A stretch of 64,000 bases of DNA from NCBI RefSeq assembly GCF_009905215.1, contig NZ_CP047593.1, positions 1,554,900 through 1,618,899 of the forward strand, in the 5' to 3' direction. Below the pieces are notes generated by a model. That model searched no databases and had not been told where the DNA came from. It saw nothing but the letters and a program-made list of their open reading frames with translations. Source of the DNA: Tichowtungia aerotolerans. GTDB taxonomy: Bacteria; Verrucomicrobiota; Kiritimatiellia; Kiritimatiellales; Tichowtungiaceae. The translations under genes were made by a program, and so were the position numbers. Of this stretch, positions 42,510 through 51,590 are shown in pieces; the first letter of the stretch is position 1; each line of letters opens with the position of its first letter.

Positions 42510-45029
42510 TCATTCAGTCACTAGGAATGCCGGGACGCCGGGCTGGAGTGAGATGTGGAGTGTGTCGCTGTTGGTTTTCATCAGCTTCGGTTCTGTATGG
42601 TCGAACCGGTAGATTTTGGATGCTTCTTTCGGAAGCCGGATGCTTTTTTCACCGCCGGTGGCGGACTGCACCATTAGAAAATTTCCGCCGGCCTGAATAA
42701 AATCCGGACGGTCAAAGTCGGTCGAAAAACTCTCATCGGCGAGGTAGAGGTGGCAGCCTGCTTCCTTGAACAGCTTGCGCCACTGCAAGGCGGGCATGCC
42801 GGGCGAGCCGAGAAAGGCAGCGGTCCAGCCGCGCATTTTTTTTGTCGCGCAGGACGGCTCCCCTGTGGCGGTATAATGCGCAAACGTATCGGCTTTGTGA
42901 TCGGCAACCGCAAAGGTCGGGGCGACCGGCTGTTCGTTCTGTCTGCCGAACTGGCGCCTGCCGAACAGTGAGCCGTTATCCAGCCGGGATTCCGGCATGA
43001 TGGCACCTTCCTGTTTTTTGAGCTCGATGGTGTCGAGTGCAGTAGTACCGCAGAAGATGATGGTTCGGCCGTCTTTCATGAAGCGGCTTTTCAGAACCGC
43101 TTTTTGATCTTCAGTCAGGCTCCACGGCGTGAGCAGGATGATGCAGCGGGTGCGGTCGCTTAGCTGGTCGATTTCCGAGGTTTGGAAATATCCAATGGTT
43201 GTGTCGACGCGGTTGAGGAAAAAGCGGTTCTGGTAGAGCCAGCGTTCCGTAAGCCCGTAGGCATCGGTTTTCAGCATTGTCACGGCATCGGGGTCCGCCA
43301 GTACCGCGACCTGCGGTGTGAAGGCCGGTGCCTGGCGCTGTTTCATCCACGCCAGATACGGTTTGTACATATCCCAGATCTGATTGTTGTTGAATCGACC
43401 TTCGCTGAACAGGTTTTGCCAGAGGAGAATCTGGTTGTGGGCGGTAACGACGCCCAGATCGCGATGCAGCACAGCGAGCGTTTCATCCATGTTCTTCGTA
43501 CGGCTGGCATAGCCGGGCGCATATCCCTTAACGACTTCCGGAACGTCTTCGGCCAGATGGGTAAAGGTATCTTCTTCGGTCATCACCAGTTTGCCGAACG
43601 CGTTGGCGCCGTCGAACGGGCCGTGCAGGTCGACCGGCAGGCCGAAGCCGCGCCCGATCGGGTTGTAGGAATAAGGCGCTCCGACGATGTCGACAGCTGG
43701 TGAGCGGTACAGTTTTTCAAGCCCGAGATGACCGCCCTGCTGGAGCCATTTTTCATGCCACGCCAGTTCGAACAGATAGCCGTAGAAGGTCGCGGTGAGG
43801 GTGGGGCCGTCGGCGGCTTCTTTAACGGATCGGGAGAAGCGGATGATGTTGTCGGCATTGACCGTATTGTAGAATTTTGAAAACTCAATGACGCGCTGCT
43901 GTATTTCCGGATCGCGGAACAGTCCCTCGACGGCGGCATTTCGCTCCTCTTCGGTCGGAACCGGCTTCCCGAAGGCGCGGCGAACCGGTTCTTCAAAACC
44001 GGCGGCGCGATGCGGGTCCCAGAAAATCCACTCGCCGGTCTGGTAATAGGTCAGTTTGAAGCCGACGCACTGTTGTGCATACGGCGAGCGACGGATCAGG
44101 TTGACCAGTTCGCGCAGGTTGTGGTCTGTAAAATTTTTCCAGGGTTCGGAACAGGGCGATGCATAGCCGCCGATCTGACCGTCGGCATACTTCATCATTT
44201 CTGCCGGGAAACTCTGCTGCCATTCGCTGCCGGGGCCGAGCCAGATGCGCGGAATGAAATACGCGTCCGGAAACGGTTTCATGAACCGCTCAATCATTTT
44301 GAGCGTTTCCGAATTCGACACCATGGCCGGCAGATACAGGTTGAATGACAGTACCGGAACCCCGGCAGCAACCGCCTTTTCCATTTCTTCGAGAATCCGG
44401 TCATCGCGGTTGAATTGGTTGTTGCCGAAATACATCGCCAGGGGTTGTTTTTCACCGTTGATCGTCCATTCGCAGGCGCCGTTTTCGTTTTTAACGACTT
44501 TTGCCTCCGGCAGTTTCTGAAGCGGTGCGGCCTCAGCCTTTTCAAAACGAAAGTTTGTGAAGGTCACTTTTCCGGTAACGAAGGTGGCGAGCAGGCGCAG
44601 TTCGATTTCCTTCACGTTTTCCTGAACAACCGTTTCGAGTTCGAGATGGATGGTTTTTGTCCCGAGAGCCCGCTCGGATCCCGGTGCGCAGAGCACGCGC
44701 CCCGCAGGGTCAATCTGGGCAAGGGTCAGGCAGACATTGCGGGGTTCCAGATTCAGGTCAAACGGTTTCAGTTTGCTGTTGCCTTTTTCGTCACGAATAT
44801 CGGTCAGTTCTGCATCGGCCGAAAACCGCAGCAGTTCACCCGCTTTAAACGGGCCGGGAATCCGCTGTGTTGCAATTGTGTTTTTTTTCGATTTCTGCGG
44901 CTCGATCGTAACCGTTTCGCTGGTTTGCGATGCGCAGGCCGGAAGTTTCCAGGCATTGGAAACTTCCGAGAAGGCTGTTCCGGCGATCAGGGTAATAGTC
45001 AGCAGCAGGTTTTTGCGGGTTGTATGCAT
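42510..45029 (-). CDS. Secreted putative beta-galactosidase-like hydrolase
   Basis: 839 aa with an N-terminal signal peptide (LLLTITLIAGTAFS). An N-terminal beta domain (40-170) is followed by a probable TIM barrel (WTINGEKQPLAMYFGNNQF near 187; FKLTYYQTGEWIFWD near 325) and a GH42-like alpha/beta domain near 600-700 (VAVLADPDAV, RCIILLTPWSL). The exact family is unclear. Palindrome copies encode SNAWK right after the signal peptide, SEPWK and FQTSE. Separated from LacZ by 233 bp that show no gene. Confidence 0.68.
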   Translation of the reverse strand: MHTTRKNLLLTITLIAGTAFSEVSNAWKLPACASQTSETVTIEPQKSKKNTIATQRIPGPFKAGELLRFSADAELTDIRDEKGNSKLKPFDLNLEPRNVCLTLAQIDPAGRVLCAPGSERALGTKTIHLELETVVQENVKEIELRLLATFVTGKVTFTNFRFEKAEAAPLQKLPEAKVVKNENGACEWTINGEKQPLAMYFGNNQFNRDDRILEEMEKAVAAGVPVLSFNLYLPAMVSNSETLKMIERFMKPFPDAYFIPRIWLGPGSEWQQSFPAEMMKYADGQIGGYASPCSEPWKNFTDHNLRELVNLIRRSPYAQQCVGFKLTYYQTGEWIFWDPHRAAGFEEPVRRAFGKPVPTEEERNAAVEGLFRDPEIQQRVIEFSKFYNTVNADNIIRFSRSVKEAADGPTLTATFYGYLFELAWHEKWLQQGGHLGLEKLYRSPAVDIVGAPYSYNPIGRGFGLPVDLHGPFDGANAFGKLVMTEEDTFTHLAEDVPEVVKGYAPGYASRTKNMDETLAVLHRDLGVVTAHNQILLWQNLFSEGRFNNNQIWDMYKPYLAWMKQRQAPAFTPQVAVLADPDAVTMLKTDAYGLTERWLYQNRFFLNRVDTTIGYFQTSEIDQLSDRTRCIILLTPWSLTEDQKAVLKSRFMKDGRTIIFCGTTALDTIELKKQEGAIMPESRLDNGSLFGRRQFGRQNEQPVAPTFAVADHKADTFAHYTATGEPSCATKKMRGWTAAFLGSPGMPALQWRKLFKEAGCHLYLADESFSTDFDRPDFIQAGGNFLMVQSATGGEKSIRLPKEASKIYRFDHTEPKLMKTNSDTLHISLQPGVPAFLVTE
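43172..43188. repeat. 17-bp dispersed palindrome (TTTCCG-N5-TGGAAA)
   Basis: In the 42510 secreted hydrolase; read as FQTSE. Confidence 0.7.
44136..44152. repeat. 17-bp dispersed palindrome, degenerate right arm
   Basis: In the 42510 secreted hydrolase; read as SEPWK. Confidence 0.5.
44941..44967. repeat. Extended dispersed palindrome with 11-bp arms
   Basis: GGAAGTTTCCA-GGCAT-TGGAAACTTCC, perfect arms; in the 42510 gene just after the signal peptide, read as SNAWK. Confidence 0.85.
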
Positions 45030-45405
45030 GGCGGTTATTGTAACAGCTGTTTATTGATTAACAGCTTAATATGCATGACATCAAAACCGGAATCTATACG
45101 CAGATGCATATTTTAGTTAATAAAATCCAAACTGCCATGAGATGGTTTTTTGGAAGCCAATGGCGATGGCGCGGGTTTTAAGCCGGTGTGGCTGTCAGAT
45201 CGTTGCGTTTTTCCCAGAACTGGTGGCCGATGGGGTGTGTCCAGCCGTTCCATTCATCCGCGAGGGCGAGGAGGGCTTTGCGCAGGTTGTGAACGGTTTT
45301 CTCTTCTGGATCTACTACGGCGCCTGCGACTTTGCCATCTGTCTGGCACCGGATCCCTCAGTGAAACGGTCGGCGCCTGCATCCAGGGGCTGTAAGGCAA
45401 GGGTC
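45030..45405. other. Gene-free stretch with an inverted repeat and a possible relic frame
   Basis: ATATGCAT (45069-45076) and ATGCATAT (45104-45111) form an inverted repeat 40 bp upstream of the secreted hydrolase start, a possible operator. From 45181 to 45360 the minus strand has an open stretch reading protein-like (LRKALLALADEWNGW) without a start, stopping in frame on both sides; it may be a gene fragment. Not called as a gene. Confidence 0.4.
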
Positions 45406-45942
45406 TCAGGCCTGTTCGAGAGCTGACCACGTTCGGATGGTTTTCACTTCTGCGTCCGGTATTCCGAGCGACAGCAGAAAGTCCCGGTGGATTTCCGGGG
45501 CGCTGCGCTCGAATTCCGCATGCCAGTTTCGCATGGCCTGTTCATCCATTCCGGCGGCAGCCAGCAGGTTGACCCAGGCGGTTTTATCCATCACCTGAGT
45601 CTTTTTTGTTCCAGGCAGCTGTTGGAGCATTGCTGCAATCTGGTGTTGCTGCTGTCGGATTTTTACCGCTTGTTTCCCTAGTTCTGCCAGTCGGCGTTCA
45701 AGAATTTCTGAGCTTTGGCTGCCTGGGGCGGATATCATTTGCTGGATTTCTTTCAGGGAGAGACCCGCCTCACGCAAGGCGCAGATCCGTTGCAGGCGAT
45801 CCAGGTTTTTGTCGGTGTAACGGCGGTATCCGGAAGCGCTCCGGCCCGAAGGTTTTAATAATCCAATGCGGTCGTAATAGAGCAGAGTGCTGCGGGACAG
45901 CCCGACATGCTTTGCCATTTGAGAAATTGTATAATTGTCCAT
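45406..45942 (-). CDS. MerR-family transcriptional regulator
   Basis: 178 aa. N-terminal MerR winged helix (residues 1-70: YTISQMAKHVGLSRSTLLYYDR, then GYRRYTDKNLDRL), a dimerisation coiled coil (75-110, SSEILERRLAELGKQ) and a C-terminal effector domain of about 60 residues (KTAWVNLLAAAG, NWHAEFERSAPE, DFLLSLGIPDAEV). ATG 45942 preferred over GTG 45978, although its GGAGG is only a few bases away. The effector domain is closely matched by the separate small protein encoded just upstream at 46000-46185. Ligand unknown. Confidence 0.85.
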   Translation of the reverse strand: MDNYTISQMAKHVGLSRSTLLYYDRIGLLKPSGRSASGYRRYTDKNLDRLQRICALREAGLSLKEIQQMISAPGSQSSEILERRLAELGKQAVKIRQQQHQIAAMLQQLPGTKKTQVMDKTAWVNLLAAAGMDEQAMRNWHAEFERSAPEIHRDFLLSLGIPDAEVKTIRTWSALEQA

Positions 45943-45999
45943 TCTCCTCCATGAGTTGTGCCGGAGTGCTCTGAGCACAGAACCTCCGGCGCATGCAGT

Positions 46000-46185
46000 T
46001 TAACGGCTGCTTTGGCGGATTGCATCTATTTCTGTCTCCGGCAGTCCCAGCAGGCGGAGAAATTTTCCATGTTCTTCCGGGTGCCGGTGTTCGAAGAGGC
46101 GATGCCATGTTTGCATCATTTCATCGGTTAGTCCCGTATCTCTGAACAGGGCTACCCATTCATCTTTTGTTATCAGCTTGCTCAT
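46000..46185 (-). CDS. Stand-alone paralogue of the MerR effector domain
   Basis: 61 aa, start at 46185 with Shine-Dalgarno AAAGGAAA. Its full length aligns with the last 60 residues of the neighbouring MerR protein: KDEWVALFRDTG against KTAWVNLLAAAG, TWHRLFEHRHPEEH against NWHAEFERSAPEIH, and FLRLLGLPETEI against FLLSLGIPDAEV. It lacks the DNA-binding and coiled-coil parts. It lies 57 bp upstream of the regulator on the same strand, probably in one transcript. Possible roles are competition for the effector or direct modulation of MerR; this is inference. Confidence 0.72.
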   Translation of the reverse strand: MSKLITKDEWVALFRDTGLTDEMMQTWHRLFEHRHPEEHGKFLRLLGLPETEIDAIRQSSR

Positions 46186-46366
46186 CGTTTTTCCTTTCCT
46201 TTTGTTTGCTGTTACGGTCATGACAGGGAAAGGCGTAAACTGTGAAGCTGTAGTCGGGGCAACTGAAAAATCAAACAAGCGCACATTTTCAGTTCCTTCA
46301 AGATGTCGCACTGCGACTTTTTTTAGTGCAATGCGTGAGCTTTTTGGGAGATCCGCCGTCAGAATC

Positions 46367-48697
46367 TTACACAGGGCATTCTCCGGAGAATGATTTAACG
46401 GTGTGGTGGGTTGTTTCGTCCGGCAGGATGATTTTCAGCGGAATTCCTTCCGGAGCGGTGACCTTTATGGAGAAAATTCCGTTTTCAATTTTCCAAACAC
46501 TGGAAACGTCTCCGTGCGGAGTCGGCGCGGAGCCTTCCGCAAACTGCAGGTCGAGCGGCTGCGGCTGGATCAGGATTTCCTCGAAGCCCGGCTTGGCGGG
46601 TTTGATGCCGAGTACGCCGCGGATAAATTCGATGGACGGGAAGGCGCTCCACGCGTGGCACAGCGAGCGCCAGTAGGTGATGTCCTCCGCCCATGTGCTG
46701 AAGCCGCCGTCGATCATTTCCTGCCAGCGGCCGAGCAGCTGCGGGAATTTGCTGTACTGTCCGCAGTCTTCGAGCGCGCGGATCATGAAGTAAATGCCGA
46801 AGAACGACGCCGGGTCGAGCGATGAATCATTGAGCGCCGCGTTCATGGCGCGCGCGGCCTGTTCGCCGGTCGCCGCGCCGGAGTGAACGGCCCACGCGTT
46901 GCCGTACTGGCTGGCGTCGGGGCTGCCGGGGCAGTCTTCGTAGAGTCCGCGGTCTTCGTTCCAGAACAGTGCGTTGATTTTTTCTGCGACGGTTTCCGCC
47001 TCGTCTGCAAAACGGTTCATCGATTTGTCCAGTTTGGCGGCAACGCGCAGCGCGCGCAGGTATTGCGAGCTGATGATGCAGGTCGGGCCGCGGTCCCAGC
47101 CGGGCGGGCAGCCGCGGTCCCAGCGCGGTGACCAGTCGACGATGTTCCAGTGCGGCAGTTTTGCGGGCAGTCCGCTTTCGTCCTTGTGGCGGTCGAACCA
47201 GTCGAGAATATTGCGGACGCAGGGCAGCAGGTCGCGGACGGTTTCTTTGTCGCCGGTGTAATCATAATAGTCGGCAATCATGAAAATGTAGTGCAGGCTC
47301 CAAGACGGGATGACGACCGGCAGGGTGGCCGGATAGCGGCATTCAGTGATGCCTTCCGGGCGCAGTGACCAGGAAAACTGATAGAGCGCCTGTCTGGTCA
47401 ACCGGGTGTCGCCGGTTCCGGCCAGCGCAATCAGCGAAGTGATCTGGCTGTCGCCGGAATACTGCATCTGCTCGTAATACGGGCAGTCCTCGAAGGTTTC
47501 GTGCGTGCAGAGCCGGAAGGTGCGCCAGCTGATTTTTTCCAGGGTTTGGAAAAAGTCGTCCGAGCATTGGAAGCGGTGTTTCTGCTCAAAGGGGAAAAGT
47601 GCTGTTCTGTATTTGAGAGGCGCTAGCGCCAGCGGTTCGTCGGCGGTTTCGATGGTCAGTTTGACAAACTGGAAGCAGCGCCAGTGGAACGGTTCATAGG
47701 TGAATTCGCCGCCGGGAAGGGTGACTTCGTCGAACCAGCCTTTGAGCTCGCCGCGGCGGTCGAGCGTCCAGCCCGCCTGTTCGCTGTCGTTCATGGTGGA
47801 GACGTTGGAGGTGTCGATGCCGCGCCCGAGGATGGTTGCGTCTTCGACGCTCCACGGCAGGCGCAGCCCTTCGGCGTACATCATCCGAACTTTGGAATTT
47901 TTTCCGCCCGAGGTTTCAAGCAGAGGGAACCCGGTCTGAAGTGCGCCGGCGTCGAGGATGACTTCGACGGTAGTATGGGCCGGGATTTCCGTTGGAGTCT
48001 CGGCGTCGCCGCCGCCGGGCTCGAAGACAGATTCGAACTCTTTGGCTTCGCTTTCGTCGAGTGGCGGGACGATTGCCTCGAGCAGGCCGTAGGGGGAGGG
48101 GGCGTCGCGATAGTCCTCAATGCGGGTCGGCGGGTAAAGCTCGGTTGAGGGCTGCCAGTCGCCGCATTCCGCGGCGGGGGTGACGCGCTCGAAGTAGCCG
48201 ACGAAGCCGCCGTGCGGGCAGCCTTCGTTATGGAATTCATAGCTGCGGTCGACCTGTACCTGCCAGTTTTCGTCGGTGGAGAGTTCCGGCATTTCCTCGC
48301 ATTCGAGCAGGAACCCGCCGGAGCGGGTGATGCTCCAGCACGGCGCGCCGAGTTCCGGCGGGTGGCAGTTGACCTTGGAGAAATCCATGACCAGTGCTTC
48401 GAGTACGTTTTCGCCGGCTTGCAGGTGCGGGGCCAGGTCGACGACGGAGTAGAACTGATGAGCCACATCGCCTTTGGCCGGGCCGCGGACGATAATTTGC
48501 CCGTTGCAGGAGAGCGTGAAGCGGCTGTCGCCAGTGACAGAAACTTCAAGCTTTTGCGGAACGGCATTCAGCTCGAATGTGCGGCGGAAGCGGCGCACTT
48601 CGTAGTGCGATGGGGATCCGTTTTCAGCGCGTTTATAAATATGTTCGCCGGACCAGATCCAGCGGGCGGGACTGTTTTCAGAAAATATCTGTTTCAT
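46367..48697 (-). CDS. GH78-type alpha-L-rhamnosidase (cytoplasmic)
   Basis: 776 aa, no signal peptide. Architecture of GH78: N-terminal beta domains, the DAGALQTGF block near 252, then an (alpha/alpha)6 barrel with THETFEDCPYYEQMQYSGDSQ near 398-418 carrying the acidic residues, and a C-terminal beta domain. Two palindrome copies encode FQTLE (near 385) and SSVWK (near 731). No XylR-type operator seen. Sugar specificity (rhamnose or a related 6-deoxy sugar) is inferred from family. Confidence 0.85.
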   Translation of the reverse strand: MKQIFSENSPARWIWSGEHIYKRAENGSPSHYEVRRFRRTFELNAVPQKLEVSVTGDSRFTLSCNGQIIVRGPAKGDVAHQFYSVVDLAPHLQAGENVLEALVMDFSKVNCHPPELGAPCWSITRSGGFLLECEEMPELSTDENWQVQVDRSYEFHNEGCPHGGFVGYFERVTPAAECGDWQPSTELYPPTRIEDYRDAPSPYGLLEAIVPPLDESEAKEFESVFEPGGGDAETPTEIPAHTTVEVILDAGALQTGFPLLETSGGKNSKVRMMYAEGLRLPWSVEDATILGRGIDTSNVSTMNDSEQAGWTLDRRGELKGWFDEVTLPGGEFTYEPFHWRCFQFVKLTIETADEPLALAPLKYRTALFPFEQKHRFQCSDDFFQTLEKISWRTFRLCTHETFEDCPYYEQMQYSGDSQITSLIALAGTGDTRLTRQALYQFSWSLRPEGITECRYPATLPVVIPSWSLHYIFMIADYYDYTGDKETVRDLLPCVRNILDWFDRHKDESGLPAKLPHWNIVDWSPRWDRGCPPGWDRGPTCIISSQYLRALRVAAKLDKSMNRFADEAETVAEKINALFWNEDRGLYEDCPGSPDASQYGNAWAVHSGAATGEQAARAMNAALNDSSLDPASFFGIYFMIRALEDCGQYSKFPQLLGRWQEMIDGGFSTWAEDITYWRSLCHAWSAFPSIEFIRGVLGIKPAKPGFEEILIQPQPLDLQFAEGSAPTPHGDVSSVWKIENGIFSIKVTAPEGIPLKIILPDETTHHTVKSFSGECPV
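46490..46506. repeat. 17-bp dispersed palindrome, exact arms
   Basis: In the GH78 gene; read as SSVWK. Confidence 0.85.
47536..47552. repeat. 17-bp dispersed palindrome, exact arms
   Basis: In the GH78 gene; read as FQTLE. Confidence 0.85.
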
Positions 48698-49162
48698 AAA
48701 TCATACCTTATGGTTGAAAAGCAGAATCTAAGCAAATGGAAACCGTTCTTGGGCATATTGTTTTAGGTATTTAATTTAATGAAATAAATTTTATATGCGG
48801 ATCGGGCTTGGGAATATCTTAGAGCTGAGTGCCGGAAGACTCTCTCATGGATCAAGAAACGTCGGAAGCCAGTGGAGGGAGTCTGGCTGGCGTTGCATCC
48901 GATCCGTCGAATATTGTCTGGAACAAAGGGACCTTCCGATGAGCTTTTACTTTGATTTGAAGTGCAGGGAAGATTCGAATCAGTGACAGATAAGATGTTT
49001 TGGCAATTTGACTTTGGAGAGCTGTCGTTTCCAGGTATTGGACCTCGCAGATGCGACAGGCAGCAGCGAAAGTGTTGAACGGGGATGAAGCCGGAACAGT
49101 ATAGGCCTGGCTTCAACTGAGAGTGCGTTTTGCTTCACCATTGAAGCGAGAAGTGCGTGAGA
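48698..49162. other. Gene-free stretch
   Basis: AT-rich near 48720-48800, then about 350 bp of mixed composition with one imperfect palindrome copy (49028-49044). Short frames on both strands have no ribosome site or recognisable protein. Nothing else seen. Confidence 0.5.
49028..49044. repeat. 17-bp dispersed palindrome, degenerate right arm
   Basis: Intergenic, TTTCCA-N5-TGGACC. Confidence 0.5.
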
Positions 49163-50224
49163 TCAGCGGCGCCCTTCGGTCGATTCGCGTTTGATAAGTT
49201 CAGTTTCAATTTCGGTAAATCCCGGGGTGTAATCTCTGTTTTTTTCGAGGATATTGAGAAGAGTGTCAATTGCCTGATATGCCTGTTCTTCTACGGGACG
49301 TTTAATGCTGGAAATGGTAGGAGTTGTCATTTGGCAAATCATGGAATCGTCAAATCCGATCACCGCAATGTCCTCCGGAACTTTAAAGTTGAGGTTTCTG
49401 AGGGTTGTGATGCAGTGTGCGGCCAGTTCATCGATCTGGCAGAATATCGCATCTATTTTCTTCAGGTCTTTCAAATTGCTCAGGAGATCGCGAACCGAGT
49501 TCGGGTCGCAGGGGATTGTGTAGATTTTCTGTTTAGTCTGCGGGATTTTGGCAGATATCAGGGCGTCTTTATATCCGCGGGTGCGGTCTTTGAAACACTG
49601 GACGTGTTTGCTGTTTTCCGGAACCAGGGTTATAATATTCTTTTTTCCTGTTTCGAGGAGGTAGTTGACTGCTTTTCTGGCGGCTTTACGGTTGTTGATA
49701 TCAACACAGGGGAGTTTTTTTGAACTGCCGGGCAGGCTGCCGACAAGGACCACCGGGAAGTCGGGCGAGGCAATATCCAGAAATTCTTTATGATTATTGG
49801 TGGGGAGCAGGTAAATCATGCCTTCCAGCAGATCAGATTTAAAGTCCATGTCGGTCAGAGGTTCCGACTTGTTTTCATGACGAATATGAAATACTAGGTC
49901 ATATTTCTTAAAAAGGGGGTGGGATTCCATTGCCTGAACAAACTGGCCGATCTCATTAAAACGGTCCGCCCGGTCAATATAGTCGAGCTTCATGAAAGAA
50001 ACGCCAATGAGGTAAGTGCGGTTGCAGCGAATGACTCGTGCCATTCGATTGGGTTGGTACCCCATGGTTTTGGCTGCGGTCTGTATTTCCTGAATCTTTT
50101 CCGGGCTGACCTGAAAGTTTTTGAATTTCCCGTTTAATACGCGGGAAACCGTTCCCTTATTCACGTTGCAGTGTTCTGCAATCATGTTGAGCGTGACACG
50201 TTTTTTATTCGTTTTTTCTGTCAT
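49163..50224 (-). CDS. LacI-family transcriptional regulator
   Basis: 353 aa. N-terminal LacI HTH (residues 10-35: TLNMIAEHCNVNKGTVSRVLNG) with hinge helix near 55-60 (QPNRMARVI), then the periplasmic-binding-like effector domain (GVSFMKLDY; IFCQIDELA near 264; AVIGFDDS near 288). Divergent from the 50594 gene, so it probably controls the right-hand cluster rather than the XylR regulon. A near-palindromic PurR-like site lies in the intergenic region. Confidence 0.9.
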   Translation of the reverse strand: MTEKTNKKRVTLNMIAEHCNVNKGTVSRVLNGKFKNFQVSPEKIQEIQTAAKTMGYQPNRMARVIRCNRTYLIGVSFMKLDYIDRADRFNEIGQFVQAMESHPLFKKYDLVFHIRHENKSEPLTDMDFKSDLLEGMIYLLPTNNHKEFLDIASPDFPVVLVGSLPGSSKKLPCVDINNRKAARKAVNYLLETGKKNIITLVPENSKHVQCFKDRTRGYKDALISAKIPQTKQKIYTIPCDPNSVRDLLSNLKDLKKIDAIFCQIDELAAHCITTLRNLNFKVPEDIAVIGFDDSMICQMTTPTISSIKRPVEEQAYQAIDTLLNILEKNRDYTPGFTEIETELIKRESTEGRR

Positions 50225-50593
50225 TCAGGTCCGGTTCCGTTTTGAAGAAGGTGCAATGTGGAAATATACATTCTACAGATGGCGGGAGTCAAACAGCATA
50301 ATAAGCGACCGTATTGAGCGGTGTTGAAAACAAAGGCAGAGAGAGGGGGGTAGAGTTTTTTCTTGTGCTTTAAGCAAACGTTGCGTATGTTGTGTTGTAT
50401 TAATCAGGAAGTCAGGTCCGTTTTGGGTGTCGAGCGTTGAGAATAATCATCAGTTTGCCGGGTCGATGACGGAAGCTTCAGGTGTTTTCAGAAAAATTCG
50501 GGATAGAAAGTTTGATATGCGAATCGGTTTTTTTGCCTAGAAACTAAAACGATTCAGAGTGCTGTGCGTTGATAAAAGATTGTGAGGGTTGAA
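50225..50593. other. Divergent control region of the right-hand cluster
   Basis: No gene. Contains AGCAAACGTTGCGT (50374-50387), like the PurR/LacI-type operator ACGCAAACGTTTGCGT with one base missing, and an inverted repeat GAATCG(50521-50526)/CGATTC(50550-50555) about 40 bp before the 50594 start. No copy of the XylR-type operator or the 17-bp palindrome. Confidence 0.5.
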
Positions 50594-51565
50594 ATGTGTA
50601 AAATGATTTTGGATACAGATATTGATATGGATGTCGATGATGTCGGAGCGTTGGCGTTGTGTCATTCGTTAGTGAATCGTGGAGAAATGGAACTGCTCGG
50701 AGTGATCTGTGACAGTGCATCCTCCTCTGCACCGGCTTGTGTGCACGTCATCAATGCGAGCCGGGGGCGTCCGGATATCCCGGTCGGAAGCATTTATTCC
50801 GCAAGTCTGGCGAAACGGCTGGACTATGAAACGCTGCGGCAGGTCATTCCACAGCGCGGCAATGATTTTTATAATCAGGCAATCGCACAAATGAATCCTG
50901 AAGCGGCTGCGCAGCCGGTCTGGAACAGCACCAAGCTGTATCGGAAGTTATTGAGTGAGGCCGAAGACCAATCCGTTGTGATCTGCAGTATTGGTTTTTT
51001 GACGGCGCTTTCGGATCTGCTGGTTTCTGCTCCGGATGAATGGAGTGAGCTGGATGGTCGGTCGCTGGTTGAGCGTAAAGTTAAAAAACTGCTGACCATG
51101 GCTGAAGCATATCCGACCAACGGGTATGAGGTCTGTAACTGGGTGATTGATCTGGAAGCGGCAACGCATGTGCTGAAGGAGTGGCCGACCGAGCTGGTTA
51201 TCAGTCCGCTGGGAATCAATGTTTGGACCGGCGGCACGTTGTCCGATGTATGCCCAGAAAATGACCCGGTTCGGCGGGCGTATGAAATTTACAAGCGCGG
51301 GCCGAATTTGCCGCAGCAGAGCTGGGATTTGATTTCCGTGTATTACTGCGTCCGCGGGTGCGATGATTTGTTCCGTGAGCATGCCGAAGGGCATTGCTAT
51401 CTGAATCCGCTTAACGGCCATTACCAGTGGGGTGAAGCCAATCACCACGTTAAGGAACACATTTTACTGGAACAGATTACAGAGGATTGTCGGGTTGAAG
51501 ATCGGATTGAGGGTCTGCTGAAACCGAATGCTGTTCAGCGTGAATTATCGGTGGAAATTTGCTAA
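50594..51565 (+). CDS. Nucleoside-hydrolase-like protein
   Basis: 323 aa, inosine-uridine nucleoside hydrolase fold. The calcium-binding Asp cluster appears at residues 7-16 (DTDIDMDVDD), a variant of the family DTDxGxDD, with later IGFLTALSDL and NVWTGG segments. Such proteins recur in polysaccharide-utilisation clusters, where they may act on other glycosides; substrate unknown. ATG 50594 has GAGGG upstream; GTG 50582 is the alternative. First gene after the LacI divergent region. Confidence 0.78.
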   Translation: MCKMILDTDIDMDVDDVGALALCHSLVNRGEMELLGVICDSASSSAPACVHVINASRGRPDIPVGSIYSASLAKRLDYETLRQVIPQRGNDFYNQAIAQMNPEAAAQPVWNSTKLYRKLLSEAEDQSVVICSIGFLTALSDLLVSAPDEWSELDGRSLVERKVKKLLTMAEAYPTNGYEVCNWVIDLEAATHVLKEWPTELVISPLGINVWTGGTLSDVCPENDPVRRAYEIYKRGPNLPQQSWDLISVYYCVRGCDDLFREHAEGHCYLNPLNGHYQWGEANHHVKEHILLEQITEDCRVEDRIEGLLKPNAVQRELSVEIC

Positions 51566-51590
51566 AATGGCGCTTTTTCGAAGGGAAACA

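Noticed and set aside
45142-45426. 94-codon plus-strand frame and overlapping minus-strand open stretch
   Set aside because: No ribosome site, no domain, and the minus-strand stretch has no start; kept only as a possible relic.
48763-49116. 117-codon minus-strand frame in the gap before the LacI gene
   Set aside because: Low-complexity Ser/Pro-rich composition, no ribosome site, no domain.
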